Shown here in pieces: positions 34,806 through 43,126 of a stretch of 64,000 nt of DNA (position 1 is its first letter; each line of letters starts with the position of its first letter). Under the pieces are notes generated by a model. The model saw only the letters and a list, made by a program, of their open reading frames with translations, had not been told where the DNA came from and made no database searches. The position numbers and the translations under genes were made by a program. Origin of the DNA: UBA11524 sp963590165 (lineage in GTDB: Bacteria > Bacillota > Clostridia > Christensenellales > Aristaeellaceae); the NCBI GenBank assembly GCA_963590165.1, contig CAVANO010000045.1, positions 178,920 through 242,919 of the forward strand, in the 5' to 3' direction.

Positions 34806-34843
34806 CCCTGCGGATATGCGTATTGCCTTCCGCAGGGATTTTT
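34806..34843 (+). terminator. Terminator after acpS
   Basis: CCCTGCGG (34806-34813) pairs with CCGCAGGG (34830-34837), followed by AT5. Confidence 0.87.
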
Positions 34844-35192
34844 ATGCTTTTTCCGCCTTCAGCCATGCTTCCCATACATCGGGCTGATAGCCGATTGTGC
34901 ATTGATTGCCGTTGCGGACAATCGGCGACTTCAGCAGCCAGGGATTTTCACGGATTGCTTCCATAATCATGCTGTCAATATTGCAATAGCACGCCGGATG
35001 TTCCTTTGTGCGCTTGTCATCCTTGTCCAGCAGTTCCTGCATGCCGATGCCCTTCGCCATGATTTGCAGTTCGCGGTCGCCGAGTTTGTGTTTTTTGAGG
35101 TCCATCACTTGAACGGTTATTCGCCGCTCTTTGAAGAAGCGTTCTGCCTTCTGCACATCAAAATTCTTCTTGCTTACATATAGCTGAATCAC
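34842..35192 (-). CDS. ArsC/Spx-like protein without the active-site cysteine
   Basis: This is a 116-residue thioredoxin-fold protein starting VIQLYVSKKNFDVQKAERFF. The family normally has Cys in this loop (for example KKCFDTKKAERYFKER); here the position is Asn. A thiol reductase mechanism is therefore unlikely. NPWLLKSPIVRNGNQ matches the usual C-terminal RxPIV-type motif. GTG 35192 follows GGAGG by 8 bases, only 2 bases after the stop of the DnaC-like gene, so the two are coupled. The function is unknown; a Spx-like or structural role is possible. Confidence 0.8.
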   Translation of the reverse strand: MIQLYVSKKNFDVQKAERFFKERRITVQVMDLKKHKLGDRELQIMAKGIGMQELLDKDDKRTKEHPACYCNIDSMIMEAIRENPWLLKSPIVRNGNQCTIGYQPDVWEAWLKAEKA

Positions 35193-35194
35193 GC

Positions 35195-36157
35195 TTATCG
35201 CCTCCGCACATCGTCGCCCAAGAATTGCAGGAGTTTGCATTGCCTGCCATCGAGAAGCCGCGAGGTTATGCGCTCCGTATAGCGCCGACGCAGTTCCTCC
35301 TCATTGAGGTTTGTGCTGATGACAGTTCCCTTCGACCGCAGTTGCCGCTCGTTGATGAGGTTGAACCACTGCACAATCGTGATGTTCTCCATCAGCGGCT
35401 CGCTGCCCATGTCGTCAATCATCAGCACATCCGTGTCTATGAGCGTATCCATGTCCTCCTGCTTTCCGGAAAAATATGCCTTGCGTGCCGTATCCAGAAA
35501 GCGGTATGCGCTCAGCAGCATCACGTTATAGCCGCGTTCCAGCAGCCGCTTTGCCATTGCATGCATCAGGTATGTCTTGCCGAGACCACTCTGCCCCATC
35601 AGCAACAGGTCATGCGTTGCGGCGTTCGGGTAATTCTCCGCATACTGCTCGCACTGGTGGCGCAGCATGTCCATGAGCTGACGCTGGCTGTACTTCTTGC
35701 CCGGCAACGGCTGGTCGGAGAACACGTTCAGGTCAAATTCAGCGAATGACTGCTCCTTCTGTTCACTCAGCCCGACTGCGCTGTACAGCTTGGTATAGAA
35801 TGCAGTGCGCATGCAGGGACACATGTCACGTATTGCCTCGCCGACATAACCGGTATCGCGGCACTGCTTGCAACGATAGACGGGCTCCAAATAATCCGCA
35901 GGATAGCCGTTTTCCTTGAGCAACGATGCAATCCGCCGGTTCATGACGTCCATGCGCTCAGGCAGATTGACCGTCTGAGAACCGCCCAGCACGCTGCGGA
36001 CACCGTCAAAAATCATGCGCTGACGTTCCTCAAGACATTTGCCCAGCTCCGGACATTTTCCGACTGCCTCATTGCGGCGGCGCTGCTCCTCCTGCGCGTC
36101 CTTCTGCCGCTGCTGCTCGTATTCCAGCAGCAGCTCCTGGATGATTTCCTTACGCAT
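35195..36157 (-). CDS. DnaC/DnaI-like helicase loader ATPase
   Basis: This is a 320-residue AAA+ protein. The N-terminus is coiled-coil-like, then a four-cysteine cluster (CKQCRDTGYVGEAIRDMCPC, about 115-135). The Walker A is LLLMGQSGLGKTYLMHAMA and Walker B DVLMIDDMGSEPL. VISTNLNEEELRRRYTERI is the sensor region. Together these match the DnaC/DnaI/IstB family that loads the replicative helicase. Its start overlaps the end of the DnaD-like gene by 8 bases. With no transposase nearby, the replication role is preferred over IstB. Confidence 0.9.
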   Translation of the reverse strand: MRKEIIQELLLEYEQQRQKDAQEEQRRRNEAVGKCPELGKCLEERQRMIFDGVRSVLGGSQTVNLPERMDVMNRRIASLLKENGYPADYLEPVYRCKQCRDTGYVGEAIRDMCPCMRTAFYTKLYSAVGLSEQKEQSFAEFDLNVFSDQPLPGKKYSQRQLMDMLRHQCEQYAENYPNAATHDLLLMGQSGLGKTYLMHAMAKRLLERGYNVMLLSAYRFLDTARKAYFSGKQEDMDTLIDTDVLMIDDMGSEPLMENITIVQWFNLINERQLRSKGTVISTNLNEEELRRRYTERITSRLLDGRQCKLLQFLGDDVRRR

Positions 36158-37652
36158 GGTTTTCCTCCTGCCACTGTGCCATCATCTCATCAAGCCCGTT
36201 GTCCGACGGTGTATAGGTGCGTTGCGTATACTGCTGTTCGCCGACCACTTTCGTCTGACGAGTACCGTTCTTGTCTGTTCCGCTTGTTTTCTGCTGATTC
36301 TGGTGGCTTTGATGCTCTGCCTTTGCTGCCTCCATCGTTACAATGCCCTTCTGATGGAAACTTTCGAGCATCTTGTCCAGATAGGCAATCGGCTTTTCCT
36401 TTCCTGCTGCCCATGGTGCACAACCAAGCACGAATGTCGCTGACAGTTGCCATGTTTCCAGCCACTTCGTCATCAGTCGGCGGTCGCTGGCATTCGGTGA
36501 CGCCTTCTCATCCAGCATTGCCTGATACAGCGTCACGAGGAAAGCATTCTGGTCATCTATATTGCGCATGTACTTTTCGATTTCCGGCAGCGTCTTTAGC
36601 CCGCATGTCTGCCAATTCATCAGTGTCTGCAGGACATCCTGCGGTGCATTTCTGCCGTTCTTGGCACACTCAGTGGCGGCGAAGAGAATGACCGCGTCCG
36701 GATACAATGCCTGATAGCTGCGGTACAGGCTCAAGGTCGACTCATTCACCGTCAGTGAACGGTTGCCCAGCGCAGCAAGCATGCGCTTGAGCGGTGCAGC
36801 AGCGGCATCATTCTCGCTGAAATCGCGCGCGACATCCTTCTCGGTGGAGACCTCCTTCTCATGCAGCCGTCTCAAGATGCCGTCAATGTAGGCGAATGTG
36901 GGATTGATGCTCTTGACGGACTCATCGACTGCCTTCAAAATGCCGTCCGGCGTGAAATGCCATTCCAGCAGCCATTTGCGGTACATATCCTGCTCCGGTG
37001 CTGTCGGATTGCGCCGCTGACCGAGCTTCCGCAGGACGCTTCTCGTGCCGTCCCACACCTTCTGCTCGCGCCCGAAAACCTCTTCGGCATCCTCTGGCGT
37101 CATGATTTTCTCATCCGCCAGCGCTGTTGCCAGCTTCTCCGCTGTCTTCATGGACACGTTCTTGCCGTGCAGCTTCACGAGATGCTTCATCATCGCAATG
37201 ACAACATCAGCCGGAATGTGCATGTCCTCCACCCATTCGTAGCACTGGCTGATTTCTTTACCGTGCAGTCGGCGGTCATTGTCGAATACAGCGTAGAGCG
37301 CCTCGGCAAACGCCTCGTATTCCGGGTCTGTCGCCACCTGTGTCCCGAGCAGGGTAACCTGATTTGCGTTCAAATACCGATACTGCGGCGGATTGTCCGC
37401 TACGCGCTGCACAAGTCCCTTGCGTTCCCAGTAGCGATAGGCGGAGCGAACCTCCTCCTCCGACAGGTTCAGCAGGCGTGAGAGCTTTTCGATGCTGCTG
37501 TCCGCCTCCTGATGGTAGCACATCATCAGCCCGTACACATACACGCGCACCGCATCGCCCGGCGCACTCGGCAGGTAATTCAATATAAACTGATTTGCCA
37601 GCGGCGTCACATCAAACAGCGCATACGGCTCATCAAAGGAAAACATTGCCAT
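36150..37652 (-). CDS. DnaD/DnaB-like replication initiation protein
   Basis: This is a 500-residue protein. A winged-helix N-terminus (SSIEKLSRLLNLSEEEVRSAYRYW) is followed by apparently three DnaD-like alpha domains, around 115-180, 215-275 (YRKWLLEWHFTPDGILKAVDE and FAYIDGILRRLHEK) and 370-440 (LMTKWLETWQ, PIAYLDKMLESFH). The tail is polar and Gln-rich. DnaD and DnaB help open oriC and load the helicase in Firmicutes. The coupled DnaC-like gene supports that role. Assignment to DnaD rather than DnaB is uncertain. Confidence 0.87.
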   Translation of the reverse strand: MAMFSFDEPYALFDVTPLANQFILNYLPSAPGDAVRVYVYGLMMCYHQEADSSIEKLSRLLNLSEEEVRSAYRYWERKGLVQRVADNPPQYRYLNANQVTLLGTQVATDPEYEAFAEALYAVFDNDRRLHGKEISQCYEWVEDMHIPADVVIAMMKHLVKLHGKNVSMKTAEKLATALADEKIMTPEDAEEVFGREQKVWDGTRSVLRKLGQRRNPTAPEQDMYRKWLLEWHFTPDGILKAVDESVKSINPTFAYIDGILRRLHEKEVSTEKDVARDFSENDAAAAPLKRMLAALGNRSLTVNESTLSLYRSYQALYPDAVILFAATECAKNGRNAPQDVLQTLMNWQTCGLKTLPEIEKYMRNIDDQNAFLVTLYQAMLDEKASPNASDRRLMTKWLETWQLSATFVLGCAPWAAGKEKPIAYLDKMLESFHQKGIVTMEAAKAEHQSHQNQQKTSGTDKNGTRQTKVVGEQQYTQRTYTPSDNGLDEMMAQWQEENHA

Positions 37653-37686
37653 CGTTCAAAGCCCCCGTCCCTTTCCAATCTTTCTT

Positions 37687-37715
37687 ATTATATCATGCTT
37701 GCCCGACCGCGTCAA
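37687..37715 (-). promoter_or_regulatory. Promoter of the DnaD-DnaC operon
   Basis: On the minus strand TTGACG (37710-37715) and TATAAT (37687-37692) are 17 bases apart. It overlaps the divergent topB promoter. Confidence 0.82.
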
Positions 37716-37727
37716 ATGTGGTACAAT
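37699..37727 (+). promoter_or_regulatory. topB promoter
   Basis: TTGCCC (37699-37704), a 17-base spacer and TACAAT (37722-37727), interleaved with the divergent promoter. Confidence 0.72.
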
Positions 37728-37761
37728 AATCTGACTAAGCATCGCAAGGAGGAGGAAACGC

Positions 37762-39945
37762 ATGGGACGGACTGTCATTGTCGCTGAAAAGCCAAGCGTC
37801 GGGCGAGATATTGCCCGTGTACTGGGCTGTAAGCAGGGCGGAAAGGGCTGCCTGTCCAATGATCGGTGGATTGTTACGTGGGCAGTTGGTCATCTCGTCA
37901 CCCTTGTCGAGCCGGATGAGCTCGATGAAAAGTACAAGCGATGGACGTTCGACACGCTGCCAATTTTGCCTGATGATATTCCGCTCAAGGTCATTGCCAG
38001 CAGCCGCGACCAGTTCGCTGTTGTCAAAACCATCATGAATGATGCCGACACGGATAAGGTTGTCTGCGCAACAGATGCCGGGCGCGAGGGCGAGTTGATT
38101 TTCCGTTACATTTACGACAAGGCAGGCTGCAAAAAGCCGTGCGACCGCCTGTGGATTTCCTCCATGACAGACGAAGCAATTCGGGAAGGCTTCGAGAAAC
38201 TCAAGAGCAGCACCGCCTATGACGGGCTGTACCGCAGCGCACAATGCCGTTCGCAGGCGGATTGGCTTGTCGGCATGAATGCCAGCCGCGCCTTCACGCT
38301 GCGCTATGATACGCTGCTTTCTGTCGGACGTGTCCAGACGCCGACGCTCGCCATCCTCGTCAAGCGGCGCAAGGAAATCGAAACCTTCGTGCCGGAAGAG
38401 TACGCCACCATCACCGCGAATTTCGGCGACTACAGCGGCATGTACTTCCGCGAAGGGCTTGAGCCGGACACACATATCCCCGAGATTCAGGAAGCGAAGG
38501 AAATTGCCGCTCAAATGAAGGGCAGGGAAGCAACTGTCCTTTCCGCCGAAACGCAGCAGCGCCGCGATCTTCCGCCGCAGCTCTATGACCTGACCAGTCT
38601 GCAGCGTGACGCAAACCGTCTGCTCGGCTTCACTGCTGACAAGACACTTAAGCTTGCACAGTCACTCTACGAAACGCATAAGGCACTCACTTATCCGCGC
38701 ACGGATAGCCGCTATCTGCCGCCGGACATGATTCCGCGCGTCGTACAGACGATGAAGGCGCTGCCTGCCAGCTATCAGTCGCTCGTGCCTGGTGCCCTGC
38801 CGAACGGCAAGCTGCCTGTCAGCAGCCGCACCATCGATGCATCGAAGGTCACCGACCACCATGCCATCCTCCCGACACCGCAGCGGATTTCGCTGGACAG
38901 GCTGTCTGCCGATGAGCGGCAGCTCTACGACCTCGTGGCACGCCGGATGCTCGCTGCTTTCTATCCACCGTGCGAGTACAATGCCACAAAGGTCATTACC
39001 GGTGTGGGCGACCATCGATTCCGGACGAACGGCCGCGTCATCCTGCAAAATGGCTGGCGTGATGTCGCGCCGCTCGCGAATCCGCCCAAAGCAGCGAAGC
39101 CGAGCAAAAAACCAGCTGATGCTGAGGAGGAGACGGCACTGCCGCCGCTTGCCGCCGGTGACCGACGTACGGTGCAATCTGCCAACGTCAAGGTTGACAA
39201 GACGAAGCCGCCGGCGCAGCATAATGACGCATCGCTCTTGTCCGCGATGGAGAATGCCGGACGCGAATCCGAGGATGAGGACATTGTCCGTCAGATGAAG
39301 GGTAGCGGCATCGGCACTCCTGCCACACGCGCAGCCATCATCGAACGGCTGATTCAGGTGGGCTACGCTGTGCGCAAGGGAAAGACCATTCTTGCGACAG
39401 ACAAGGGCGTGCGGCTTATCGAGATTGTTCCGGAGCAGCTATCCTCACCGGAAACAACAGGACGCTGGGAAATGGCGCTCGACAAAATCACCGACGGCAA
39501 ACAGGATGCTGCACGGTTTATGGAAAGCATCCGGAAATTCTCGACGTTCCTGGTCAATTATGCCCGCAATAACCAGGCAAACGTCACCTTCCCGGACGAT
39601 GGGCGACGGAAGAAGCGTGCGCAGTCGCTTGTACAGCACGGCAAAAAGCTTGAGGATTGCGTTTGTCCGCTTTGCCAGCAGGGTCAGGTGCTTGAAAGCA
39701 CGAGATCCTTCTTCTGCAGCCGTGCGGCAGAAGGCTGCCACTTCACGCTGTGGAAGGACTGCCTTGTGCGCGGCGGCGGACCGGAAATCACGGAGAAATT
39801 GCTACGGCTGCTGCTGAAGAATCCGGTTCTGCGAGGCTCAACGGGAATCGTCACCCTCAAGGACGGCATGATTGCCTTCTTTCCGCCGGATGCAAAGCAG
39901 GCAGCAGCCTTCCGTTCCCTCTCATACGAGAAAAATCAGCGCTGA
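37762..39945 (+). CDS. topB: DNA topoisomerase III
   Basis: This is a 727-residue type IA topoisomerase. The Toprim domain has VIVAEKPSVGRDIAR and DAGREGELIFRYIYDKA, SVGRVQTPTLAILVKR follows, and the nucleophile Tyr is in ALTYPRTDSRYLPP. A linker near residue 450 is Lys/Pro rich. The C-terminal zinc-like cluster is CVCPLCQQG with FFCSRAAEGCHF. It decatenates DNA. AAGGAGGAGG lies upstream. It is divergent from the replication operon. Confidence 0.96.
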   Translation: MGRTVIVAEKPSVGRDIARVLGCKQGGKGCLSNDRWIVTWAVGHLVTLVEPDELDEKYKRWTFDTLPILPDDIPLKVIASSRDQFAVVKTIMNDADTDKVVCATDAGREGELIFRYIYDKAGCKKPCDRLWISSMTDEAIREGFEKLKSSTAYDGLYRSAQCRSQADWLVGMNASRAFTLRYDTLLSVGRVQTPTLAILVKRRKEIETFVPEEYATITANFGDYSGMYFREGLEPDTHIPEIQEAKEIAAQMKGREATVLSAETQQRRDLPPQLYDLTSLQRDANRLLGFTADKTLKLAQSLYETHKALTYPRTDSRYLPPDMIPRVVQTMKALPASYQSLVPGALPNGKLPVSSRTIDASKVTDHHAILPTPQRISLDRLSADERQLYDLVARRMLAAFYPPCEYNATKVITGVGDHRFRTNGRVILQNGWRDVAPLANPPKAAKPSKKPADAEEETALPPLAAGDRRTVQSANVKVDKTKPPAQHNDASLLSAMENAGRESEDEDIVRQMKGSGIGTPATRAAIIERLIQVGYAVRKGKTILATDKGVRLIEIVPEQLSSPETTGRWEMALDKITDGKQDAARFMESIRKFSTFLVNYARNNQANVTFPDDGRRKKRAQSLVQHGKKLEDCVCPLCQQGQVLESTRSFFCSRAAEGCHFTLWKDCLVRGGGPEITEKLLRLLLKNPVLRGSTGIVTLKDGMIAFFPPDAKQAAAFRSLSYEKNQR

Positions 39946-39968
39946 AAGTCGAGCATCACGAAAAACGC

Positions 39969-39997
39969 TTGCATTTTCCGACTGATTCGCCTACAAT
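39969..39997 (+). promoter_or_regulatory. pepF promoter
   Basis: TTGCAT (39969-39974), a 17-base spacer and TACAAT (39992-39997). Confidence 0.75.
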
Positions 39998-40068
39998 CAA
40001 AATTGCCGAATGCATTCGGTTTCAAAATGATTATAGCGCCGGTTCTCCGGCAGAAATGAGGTTCTATC

Positions 40069-41862
40069 ATGGCTGACCAGCTCCGCACGCGCGAGGAAAT
40101 CCCTGCGCAGTACAAATGGAATCTGACCCACATTTATCCTGACGACGCCGCATGGGAAAAGGCTCTTGCGGAGGCGCTTGAGGCAGGCAAAGCCTTTGCA
40201 GCCTATGAAGGCAAGGTCGCTGAAAATCCGCGCCAGGTCATCCGCGATTATTTCGCACTGGATGAAAAGTTCTCGCCCGTGTATTCTTATGCCTTCCTGC
40301 GCCGTGAAACCGACAACGGCGACCCGGTCGCGCAGGGTCTTCGTGCCCGTGCATCCCAAATCGGCATGCAGGTTGCCACGATGACGTCCTTCTTCGAGCC
40401 GGAACTGCTTGAGCTTGATGCAAAGGTACTTTCCGACATCGCCGCTGACCCTGACATGGCAGATTACGATGCCTTCCTGCGCACACTGTTGCTGCAGAAA
40501 CCGCACTCCCTTCCCAAGGAGCAGGAGCGACTGCTCGCCATGATGGGTCAGGTTGCACAGGCACCGGGCAACATCTTCAGCATGCTGTCCGATGTCGACA
40601 TGGTTTTCCCGGACATCAAGATGCCCGATGGCACGACGCAGCAGCTGACCGAGGGCACCTATTCTCAGTTCATCCGCTCCGAGAACCGCAGCGTCCGAAA
40701 GGCTGCCTATGATGGCATCATGGATACATATGGCAAGTTCGGGAATACCATCGCCGCAACGTATAACGGCAGCGTCCAGAACGATGTGTTCGAGGCACGT
40801 GCCCGTCATTATGCCACTGCCCGCGATGCACGCATGGAGCCGCTTGAAATCCCTACGAGCGTGTATGACAACCTGATTGATGAGGTGCACAATGCCATTC
40901 CGATGCTCGATGATTACCTGACGCTTCGCAAGCAGGTCATGGGGCTCGATGAGCTGCACATGTACGACCTGTACACGCCGATGGTCAAGGATTTCCAGAT
41001 GGAGCTGAGCTACGATAAGGCGTTTGACCTCGTGCTCGAGGGACTCAAGCCTATGGGCGAAGACTATCTCAATAAGCTCCGCGAGGCACGCACCGGCGGC
41101 TGGATTGATGTCTATCCATCCAAGGGTAAGTCTTCCGGCGCCTTCTCCTCCGGCAATCTCCGCAACGTGCACCCCTATGTGCTGCTGAACCACAATGACA
41201 ACCTGTCTGATACGTTCACCATCGCGCATGAGCTGGGTCACTCCATGCATTCCTTCTATTCTAACACGAATCAGCCTGCACCGAAGAGCGACTACAGCCT
41301 GTTCGTCGCTGAGGTTGCATCAACGTGCAATGAAGCTACGATGATGCGCTACCTGCTCCGCAAGTTCAAGGACGACAAGAAGACGCTGGCGTATTTGCTC
41401 AATCACTTCCTTGAGCAGTTCCGCACGACGGTGTATCGTCAGACGATGTTTGCTGAGTTCGAGCTGATTGCCCACACGATGGCAGAGCAGGGTCAGCCGC
41501 TGACGCGCGAGAGCCTGTCGAAGGCGTACTACGAACTGAACCAGAAGTATTACGGCAACGTGTGCGTGGTGGATGACAACATCGCAAACGAGTGGATGCG
41601 CATCCCGCATTTCTACCGTTCCTACTACGTGTACGTGTACGCGACCGGTCTGTGCGCGGCGGTTTCCCTGAGCGACAAGATTCTCACCGAAGGCGAATCC
41701 GCCGTGAAGGATTACCGCAAGTTCCTGTCTGCAGGCTGCTCTGTGCCGCCGATTGAGGCGCTGAAGCTCGCCGGCATCGATATGAGCAGTCCGGAGCCTG
41801 TCCGCCGCGCACTGTCCGTATTCAAGGACACGCTCGACCAGTTCAAGGCGGTCATCAAGTAA
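40069..41862 (+). CDS. pepF: Oligoendopeptidase F
   Basis: This is a 597-residue M3 metallopeptidase of normal length. The zinc motif is FTIAHELGHSMHSFYS with the downstream Glu in VAEVASTCNEATMM. The N-terminal domain opens EEIPAQYKWNLTHIYPDD. It cleaves short peptides in the cytoplasm. It has its own promoter and is followed 18 bases later by a small gene of unknown function. Confidence 0.96.
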   Translation: MADQLRTREEIPAQYKWNLTHIYPDDAAWEKALAEALEAGKAFAAYEGKVAENPRQVIRDYFALDEKFSPVYSYAFLRRETDNGDPVAQGLRARASQIGMQVATMTSFFEPELLELDAKVLSDIAADPDMADYDAFLRTLLLQKPHSLPKEQERLLAMMGQVAQAPGNIFSMLSDVDMVFPDIKMPDGTTQQLTEGTYSQFIRSENRSVRKAAYDGIMDTYGKFGNTIAATYNGSVQNDVFEARARHYATARDARMEPLEIPTSVYDNLIDEVHNAIPMLDDYLTLRKQVMGLDELHMYDLYTPMVKDFQMELSYDKAFDLVLEGLKPMGEDYLNKLREARTGGWIDVYPSKGKSSGAFSSGNLRNVHPYVLLNHNDNLSDTFTIAHELGHSMHSFYSNTNQPAPKSDYSLFVAEVASTCNEATMMRYLLRKFKDDKKTLAYLLNHFLEQFRTTVYRQTMFAEFELIAHTMAEQGQPLTRESLSKAYYELNQKYYGNVCVVDDNIANEWMRIPHFYRSYYVYVYATGLCAAVSLSDKILTEGESAVKDYRKFLSAGCSVPPIEALKLAGIDMSSPEPVRRALSVFKDTLDQFKAVIK

Positions 41863-41880
41863 CGGAGGTGTTCTACCTTG

Positions 41881-42219
41881 ATGCAGGGGTATGACAAGGA
41901 TGCAGCGGTCAAATTCATCACGCGCTGCATCCGCAAAGCTGACCATCCGGAACTATCAGAGCAAATAGACGCGCTCATTCCGCAGATGATTGACGCGGAC
42001 ATGGCATACATGCATGCTGCCGGTGTGCTGGATGAGGAAGGCTATGCCGGCGAAGCGTATTATGAGGATGACGAAGCGATTGAATCCATCGTCGATGCGC
42101 TCGCGGCAAAGAATGGTTTCGATGCAGACATGGCAGTGAAGCTCGCGGCACTTGCGGCGGATTACCTCGATGCACAGCAGCTTTTCCTCGATTCACAGGG
42201 CATGGTGGAATACGACTGA
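41881..42219 (+). CDS. Small acidic protein of unknown function
   Basis: This is a 112-residue protein with no recognised family. It is helical and acidic (AYYEDDEAIESIVDALAAK), with no membrane segment or cysteine. GGAGGTG lies upstream; a TTG at 41878 is an alternative start. It is close to pepF on the same strand and is likely cotranscribed. The terminator downstream ends the unit. Confidence 0.7.
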   Translation: MQGYDKDAAVKFITRCIRKADHPELSEQIDALIPQMIDADMAYMHAAGVLDEEGYAGEAYYEDDEAIESIVDALAAKNGFDADMAVKLAALAADYLDAQQLFLDSQGMVEYD

Positions 42220-42256
42220 CCATTATGCCCACGCAGAATCTGTCAAAATGTGAAAT

Positions 42257-42287
42257 GGGTCAGGAGAGGAATTCTCTTGACCCGTTT
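42257..42287 (+). terminator. Terminator after the pepF operon
   Basis: GGGTCAGGAGA pairs with TCTCTTGACCC (42257-42283, with a G-U pair), followed by GTTTT. Confidence 0.75.
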
Positions 42288-42313
42288 TACGTGAGACGAT
42301 GCACGATTTCGTC

Positions 42314-42342
42314 TGGACAAAGGCGGGAAAACGGCGTACAAT
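42314..42342 (+). promoter_or_regulatory. gph promoter
   Basis: TGGACA (42314-42319), a 17-base spacer and TACAAT (42337-42342). Confidence 0.72.
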
Positions 42343-42405
42343 AAGCTTGGTGTCAAGGCGGATCAGCCGTCTGAATGCCAATCAAAATGAAGGAGCACGA
42401 CCATC

Positions 42406-43050
42406 ATGATCAAGGCTGTATTATTCGATCTGGACGGTACGCTGACCAATACACTCGAGGATATTTCAACCGCGATGAACCGCGCACTGGCGCTGCACAA
42501 TTTGCCGGGCTGGGAAACGCAGGAATATTGCTACCTTGTCGGCAATGGTGCGAGGATTCTGGCGCAGCGCGCGGTTCGGGAGCATCAGGAGCTGGCAGAG
42601 GCGGTGCTGGCGGATTATCAGGCGTATTATGAAAAGCACGCGCTGGATAAGACACGGCCGTATGAGGGCATTCCGGAGCTGCTGCATGCGCTGGCGGAAC
42701 GCAATTTGAAACTTGTGGTGCTGTCGAATAAGCCGGACGCGGACACGAAGAACGTCATCCATCATTTCTTCCCGGATGTGCCGTGGAGTTGTGTTCGCGG
42801 TCAGGTCGAGGGTGTCCCGGTGAAGCCGGATCGGGCAGGCGCGTTGCTCGCGGCAGAGGAAATCGGCGTTGCACCGGCGGACTTCCTTTATCTGGGCGAT
42901 ACGAAAGTCGATATGACGTGTGCACGCAATGCCGGCATGAAGCCGGTCGGCGTTCTGTGGGGCTTCCGCACGGCGCAGGAGCTGCTGGACAACGGTGCAC
43001 AGGTGCTGATTGCAAAACCGATGGAGTTGCTCGAAAAATTCAATTTGTAA
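42406..43050 (+). CDS. HAD-family phosphatase, phosphoglycolate phosphatase-like
   Basis: This is a 214-residue HAD hydrolase. Motif I is LFDLDGTLTNT, motif II LVVLSNKPD and motif III/IV KPDRAG with FLYLGDTKVDMTCARNAGM. The alpha-helical C1 cap fits the Gph/PpaX group. Candidate substrates are phosphoglycolate or pyrophosphate; these cannot be separated by eye. It is monocistronic between a terminator and the next promoter. Confidence 0.9.
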   Translation: MIKAVLFDLDGTLTNTLEDISTAMNRALALHNLPGWETQEYCYLVGNGARILAQRAVREHQELAEAVLADYQAYYEKHALDKTRPYEGIPELLHALAERNLKLVVLSNKPDADTKNVIHHFFPDVPWSCVRGQVEGVPVKPDRAGALLAAEEIGVAPADFLYLGDTKVDMTCARNAGMKPVGVLWGFRTAQELLDNGAQVLIAKPMELLEKFNL

Positions 43051-43067
43051 CAATTTTGTAATAATTC

Positions 43068-43096
43068 TTTACAAGTCTGCATACTTCTGATATAAT
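43068..43096 (+). promoter_or_regulatory. Promoter of the peptidoglycan-binding repeat gene
   Basis: TTTACA (43068-43073), a 17-base spacer and TATAAT (43091-43096). Confidence 0.85.
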
Positions 43097-43126
43097 GAAA
43101 CCAACTTACTTCAGGAGGGGAAAAGC

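Noticed and set aside
35195..36157. IstB transposition helper
   Set aside because: No IstA transposase or inverted repeats are nearby, and the gene overlaps a DnaD-like replication gene.
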